Positions 60,736-64,000 of a stretch of DNA of 64,000 nt are shown here, one piece after another (within the stretch, counting starts at the first letter, position 1; each line of letters begins with the position of its first letter). The notes under the pieces are model-generated. The model worked only from the letters and a program-made list of their open reading frames with translations. It was not told the origin of the DNA and ran no database searches. Position numbers and translations under genes: made by a program. Origin of the DNA: CAYJIX01 sp964370375 (GTDB lineage: Bacteria > Desulfobacterota > Desulfovibrionia > Desulfovibrionales > Desulfovibrionaceae); NCBI GenBank assembly GCA_964370375.1, contig CAYJIX010000006.1, positions 7,629 through 71,628 on the forward strand, read 5' to 3'.

Positions 60736-62715
60736 TTACAATAAGTCTTCATTCCAGTTGAACAGCCCGGGACGCGAACGGCCTTCTACGCCTTTTGGGG
60801 GATCATCTTTCATATGGGCAAAAAAACTGTACCCAGCTGAAACAAGTTCTGCATGGTGTTCGGTCAAATCAAGGGGCCAGGTGGGGTAAATCCAAGAATT
60901 CTGCCCGTATTTGCGTATCCAAAAACTTTCCCCCTTGGGGCTGCTAAACGCGGCATCATGTTGGATCCCAAAAGGTTCATGACGGGCAATCCCCATGGGC
61001 CAATAGCCTGAGAGCACCATGCCAAGAGGAATAGGGCTTTTTGAGGGCAACGACAAAAAATCCTGACGGGTCAGTTCAGGACTGACAAAGGCCGCAGCAA
61101 AGCCAAGATTTTTAACAGCCTGTAAAGTATACGCATTGGCAATGTTGCAAAAGGGGCCTGCAATCAGGCTGACGTTATTCATAACCCGCTCAAAAAGCGG
61201 CACTTGCCACGGAGCGTTACAAACAAAGGTTTTACCACCAAGCCGTACAGCCTCATGTACAAGACGCGCCCACAACGCGCTTTCATTCGGCCAGATAACA
61301 GGCGGTAACCACCAGGCCATATGTGGTGCCACAGTGCGTGAAACCACGCGCGTTGAACGCGGAGAAAGCCATAACGCCACCATGCCGTCGCGGCGGCGTT
61401 TAGTTTCTGCTCCTGTGGGGAGGGAACTTCGCAGCCACATGTTGGGGTATTTTTTGCCCCCTTTGATGGGAGTAGGCATGGCAAAGCTTGGGTCAACAGC
61501 TTTGGGAGATTTGCCTTGGCAAGCATCAAGGCGTTTGCGCCAATCGTTCAAAATACGCATAAGCTCAGGTTCGCGCCGGTCAATAAGAAAAACAGGCGTG
61601 CCCACCTTGGGGGTTTTGTGCCTGGGCACATTTAACGTAAAGCTTCCGGCCTTTGGTGTGCGCTTGGTAACGGGCAGGGTGCTGTGCCATGCTTCGTCTT
61701 CATAACCTATGCGCAGATAGTCCTTGGCTAAAAGTTCAATGTAGGGTTTAAAAAAAGGCTTGCCCTCAGGCGGTCTTTGCACCTTACCGATAAGCTTGCC
61801 GGAGCTTGTTTGCCCATCTCGCGAAGTGACATCCGCTTTACGCTGAGGCAAAAAAAGCGCGTGAGTGCCGGGCCGTCCAAGGGCCATCTCTAAGATTTTT
61901 TCAGCGTCTTTTCTGGCTTTGGCATCTTGACCGTGATCGCGCAGCATCTTATAGGCTGCCACCACATGGTACACATAATGGGGGCCTTTTTTACGGCCTT
62001 CTATTTTCCACGACACAAGGTTTGGCAAGTCGCTGATGGTTTTTGTCAACACATCAAGGGACAGGTCAAGGCAGGAAAAATACCGCTCATTGTATTTGTT
62101 TTGGCTATAGCGTCTGCGGCAAGGTTGAACGCAGCGTCCACGCAAACCGCTTTTGCCGCCCATGTAGCTTGACCAATAGCAACGCCCGGAAACACACCAA
62201 CACAACGCCCCATGGATAAACATTTCAAGCTTTAAGCCTTCTGGGCAAGCTTCATCCATCTGTTTTATTTCATCAATAGACAGCTCACGCGGCAAGATGA
62301 CGCGATCAACGCCAAGACGTTGCGCCGCCAAAAGACCTTCAGGCGACGTTACATTGGCTAACGTGGACAAGAAAATTTCACCCGTATAGCCTACCTGACG
62401 CGCAAGCTCAACAACTCCCGGCTCTTGAACAATCAGCGCGTGGGGCTGATAGTCGCCTTGCAAGCGTGCCAAAAGACCGGCAGCAGAGGCAATGTCATTG
62501 GGCTTAACAAGGGTGTTGAACGCCACATAAATACGCCTGCCCTCTTGATTGGCCAGCTCCACCGCGCGTGACATGTCCGTCGCGCTGAAATTTTCTGCCT
62601 GCATACGCGCTGAAAAATGTTTCAGCCCCATGTATACCGCATCGGCACCTGCTGCAAAGGCAGCCAGCATGGACGAAGTATCGCCTGCCGGTGCCAAAAT
62701 TTCTGGCCTTGCCAT
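60736..62715 (-). CDS. U32-family peptidase/hydroxylase (RlhA/YhbU-like)
   Basis: A 659-residue U32 protein. The N-terminal part has ARPEILAPAGDTSSMLAAFA, ADAVYMGLKHFSARMQAENF and IYVAFNTLVKP. The family core is KLEMFIHGALCWCVSGRCYW, then SSYMGGKSGLRGRCVQPCRR, with cysteines likely binding an iron-sulphur cluster. Members act in 23S rRNA hydroxylation (RlhA) or ubiquinone hydroxylation (UbiU/V); the reaction here cannot be fixed, though the long C-terminal half fits RlhA-type. It lies upstream of cysE, 69 bp apart. AAGGA precedes the ATG. Confidence 0.88.
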   Translation of the reverse strand: MARPEILAPAGDTSSMLAAFAAGADAVYMGLKHFSARMQAENFSATDMSRAVELANQEGRRIYVAFNTLVKPNDIASAAGLLARLQGDYQPHALIVQEPGVVELARQVGYTGEIFLSTLANVTSPEGLLAAQRLGVDRVILPRELSIDEIKQMDEACPEGLKLEMFIHGALCWCVSGRCYWSSYMGGKSGLRGRCVQPCRRRYSQNKYNERYFSCLDLSLDVLTKTISDLPNLVSWKIEGRKKGPHYVYHVVAAYKMLRDHGQDAKARKDAEKILEMALGRPGTHALFLPQRKADVTSRDGQTSSGKLIGKVQRPPEGKPFFKPYIELLAKDYLRIGYEDEAWHSTLPVTKRTPKAGSFTLNVPRHKTPKVGTPVFLIDRREPELMRILNDWRKRLDACQGKSPKAVDPSFAMPTPIKGGKKYPNMWLRSSLPTGAETKRRRDGMVALWLSPRSTRVVSRTVAPHMAWWLPPVIWPNESALWARLVHEAVRLGGKTFVCNAPWQVPLFERVMNNVSLIAGPFCNIANAYTLQAVKNLGFAAAFVSPELTRQDFLSLPSKSPIPLGMVLSGYWPMGIARHEPFGIQHDAAFSSPKGESFWIRKYGQNSWIYPTWPLDLTEHHAELVSAGYSFFAHMKDDPPKGVEGRSRPGLFNWNEDLL

Positions 62716-62792
62716 AGGAATCCTTACCGCTATTTTAGCGGAGTGGTTGAAGATTTTTGTAAAAAGTTCGTGTTACACATGCTTATAGCCAA

Positions 62793-62880
62793 AAAGAGCT
62801 AAAGCCCTCCATACACCAAACGCAAATGTATGGACTGTATTGGCAAGATGCCAATGACATACAGAAGGCTTCAGCTCTTT
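62793..62880 (-). terminator. Multi-hairpin structure after ppiB
   Basis: An outer stem (62793-62805 with 62867-62880: AAAGAGCT...AAGCC and GGCTT...AGCTCTTT) encloses smaller hairpins such as CCATACA/TGTATGG. On the minus strand it follows the ppiB stop and ends with T-poor sequence. It may end ppiB transcription or modulate read-through into the U32 gene. Confidence 0.55.
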
Positions 62881-62889
62881 GACTGCAAA

Positions 62890-63396
62890 TTATTCAAACC
62901 GCGAAGCACCCGTAATAAGCGCCATATCAATGGGTACATCATCATGGATGCCTACTGGACGGGTTTTAAGTTTTTCAATGGCTTCTACCGTATTCATGCC
63001 TTCAACCACTTTGCCAAACACGCAATAGCCATAGCCGTTCATGTCAGGTGAGGTGTGGTTTAAAAAATCATTGTCCACCGTGTTGATAAAAAACTGGGCA
63101 GTGGCACTGTGCGGATCGCTTGTGCGCGCCATGGCAATGGTGCCGCGTTCGTTTTTAAGGCCGTTGGCAGCTTCATTTTCAATGGGGGCTTTTGTTTCTT
63201 TATCATCCATGCGCATGGTCAGGCCACCGCCTTGAATCATAAAGCCCTTGATTACACGATGAAAAATCGTGTTTTCATAAAAGCCGTCCTGCACGTAGGC
63301 AAGGAAATTTTCTACTGTTTTAGGGGCCTTATCGGCATACAGTTCCAAAAGAATGTCTCCGGAAGACGTTTCTAACAATACCATGGGATTTGACAT
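62890..63396 (-). CDS. ppiB: Cyclophilin-type peptidyl-prolyl isomerase
   Basis: A 168-residue cytoplasmic cyclophilin without a signal peptide. It speeds cis-trans isomerisation of prolyl bonds. Active-site marks: Arg in IFHRVIKGFMIQGGGLT, and SATAQFFINTVDNDFLNH (Phe, Gln), and FGKVVEGMNTVEAIEKLKT. AAGGAG precedes the ATG. It is read in the same direction as the U32 gene after it. Confidence 0.95.
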   Translation of the reverse strand: MSNPMVLLETSSGDILLELYADKAPKTVENFLAYVQDGFYENTIFHRVIKGFMIQGGGLTMRMDDKETKAPIENEAANGLKNERGTIAMARTSDPHSATAQFFINTVDNDFLNHTSPDMNGYGYCVFGKVVEGMNTVEAIEKLKTRPVGIHDDVPIDMALITGASRFE

Positions 63397-63979
63397 ATGA
63401 TGCTCCTTGAATGTGATGCCCTTGTTTGTGCCTTAAAATTGCCTTGTGGGCAAGTCTTGTATGCAAAGCTTCATACAACAAAAAAAGCAAAAATACAGGC
63501 CGTAAAATGCTGGATGGATAGTACAAAAGTGAAGGAAAAATGGTTTTGTCTGGCAATGAAGCTGCCTTATTGTTTTGCCTGTCTGCTTGAAAATTTTTTT
63601 TCTGCCTGCACCGTCGGGATCATTTTTTAACATTTAGCGAAGTAAAGCTTCGCCGTGTAAAAATGATACCAAGGAGATGCAGGTGGTTAAAAAAGAGATC
63701 CTAAAAAGACAAAATCATCAAACAACGCCTTTCTTCAAAACCCTGTCAACCCACCCCTACCGTATCCCAACGCGTCCCTAGCCTATCCCTATCGAACAGT
63801 TGCAAAAAACCCATGGTATACTTCTAGGTGTTATGAATTTTTAACAGTCAGATTCAAAAACCTTTTGAAAAAAGTTTACGACATCATTTAGCCACAGGCA
63901 GTTCAAAAAGTGCAAGATACGAGGAAAACGATCCTGACAAAGCAAGTGCACTTTTGGGACATCCTGTTAAGGAGACACC
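63397..63979. other. Spacer before the last gene
   Basis: A 583-bp gene-free stretch between the divergent ppiB and the last gene. It holds a long imperfect hairpin at 63619-63666 (ATCATTTTT...AAAAATGAT around GCGAAG...CTTCGC) and a short 71-bp form of the repeat family at 63895-63965. The ribosome site AAGGAG lies at 63969-63974. Small open frames here look like chance. Confidence 0.55.
63895..63965. repeat. Short 71-bp member of the palindromic repeat family
   Basis: CAGGCAGTTCAAAAAGTGCA at the left and TGCACTTTTGGGACATCCTG at the right are imperfect inverted copies, and the left end matches that of the element at 28422. The inner hairpin seen in the 126-bp copies is missing. Confidence 0.5.
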
Positions 63980-64000
63980 ATGAAGTTTACCCAAGCAACC
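63980..64000 (+). CDS. Start of a further gene, cut by the window end
   Basis: AAGGAGACACC leads into ATG at 63980 and seven codons (MKFTQAT) reach the window edge. The strong ribosome site, 5 bases before the ATG, supports a real start. The product cannot be guessed. Confidence 0.55.

Noticed and set aside
61106..61125. AACAGCCTGTAAAG inside the U32 gene as a further repeat end
   Set aside because: It lies in coding sequence of a conserved protein and has no partner end; judged to be a chance match.
1..64000. CRISPR array, prophage or defence island
   Set aside because: No regularly spaced short repeats, cas genes, integrase, phage structural genes or restriction enzymes were seen on either strand.

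Overview
The window looks like a chromosomal segment of a Gram-negative, flagellated, anaerobic bacterium of moderate GC, most likely in or near the Desulfovibrionaceae. This rests on: outer-membrane machinery (LolC-LolD, BamA, KdsB/KdsD, MltA), a small monohaem cytochrome very like Desulfovibrio c553, zinc-type S14 inside a complete S10-spc-alpha ribosomal cluster, a sigma-54-type promoter before flagellin, and many enzymes typical of the group. No species is named, because nothing in the sequence fixes one.

Layout. 1-7.3 kb: the end of lysS, then lolC-lolD-bamA and a secreted cell-wall amidase. 7.4-18.1 kb: meso-DAP dehydrogenase, threonine aldolase, a decayed SnoaL-like fragment beside an AT-richer methyltransferase, mltA with a MogA-like gene, queF-coaX-mntP, a class III CoA-transferase, leuB and a ZIP transporter. 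18.1-30.1 kb: an amidohydrolase-amidase pair, rlmD, an alpha/beta hydrolase lacking its serine nucleophile, metA (Glu111, acetyl type), a multidomain lipoprotein, queC-queE and nnrED. 30.2-45.4 kb: one long ribosomal protein, secY, map and rpoA cluster, opened by a strong promoter and a long hairpin-rich leader. 45.5-54.3 kb: glycosyltransferases, rnc, flagellin, kdsD/kdsB, prmA and a c553-like cytochrome. 54.3-58.1 kb: thiC with a TPP riboswitch, RNase P RNA, a zinc-ribbon coiled-coil protein, a NIF3-like protein and tRNA-Thr(CGU). 58.3-59.6 kb: two perfect 250-bp direct repeats around a dead yefM-yoeB toxin-antitoxin pair. 59.5-64 kb: cysE with a tiny lipoprotein, a U32 peptidase, ppiB, and the first codons of a further gene.

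How it works together. Most of the window is housekeeping: translation, envelope assembly, queuosine (QueC, QueE and QueF all present), thiamin, leucine, methionine and cysteine synthesis. The unusual material is mostly non-coding or decayed: the ribosomal leader RNA, a 126-bp palindromic repeat family with a conserved inner hairpin, and the duplicated operon tail around the dead toxin-antitoxin pair. No CRISPR array, transposase, integrase or phage gene was seen, and no obviously new defence system.
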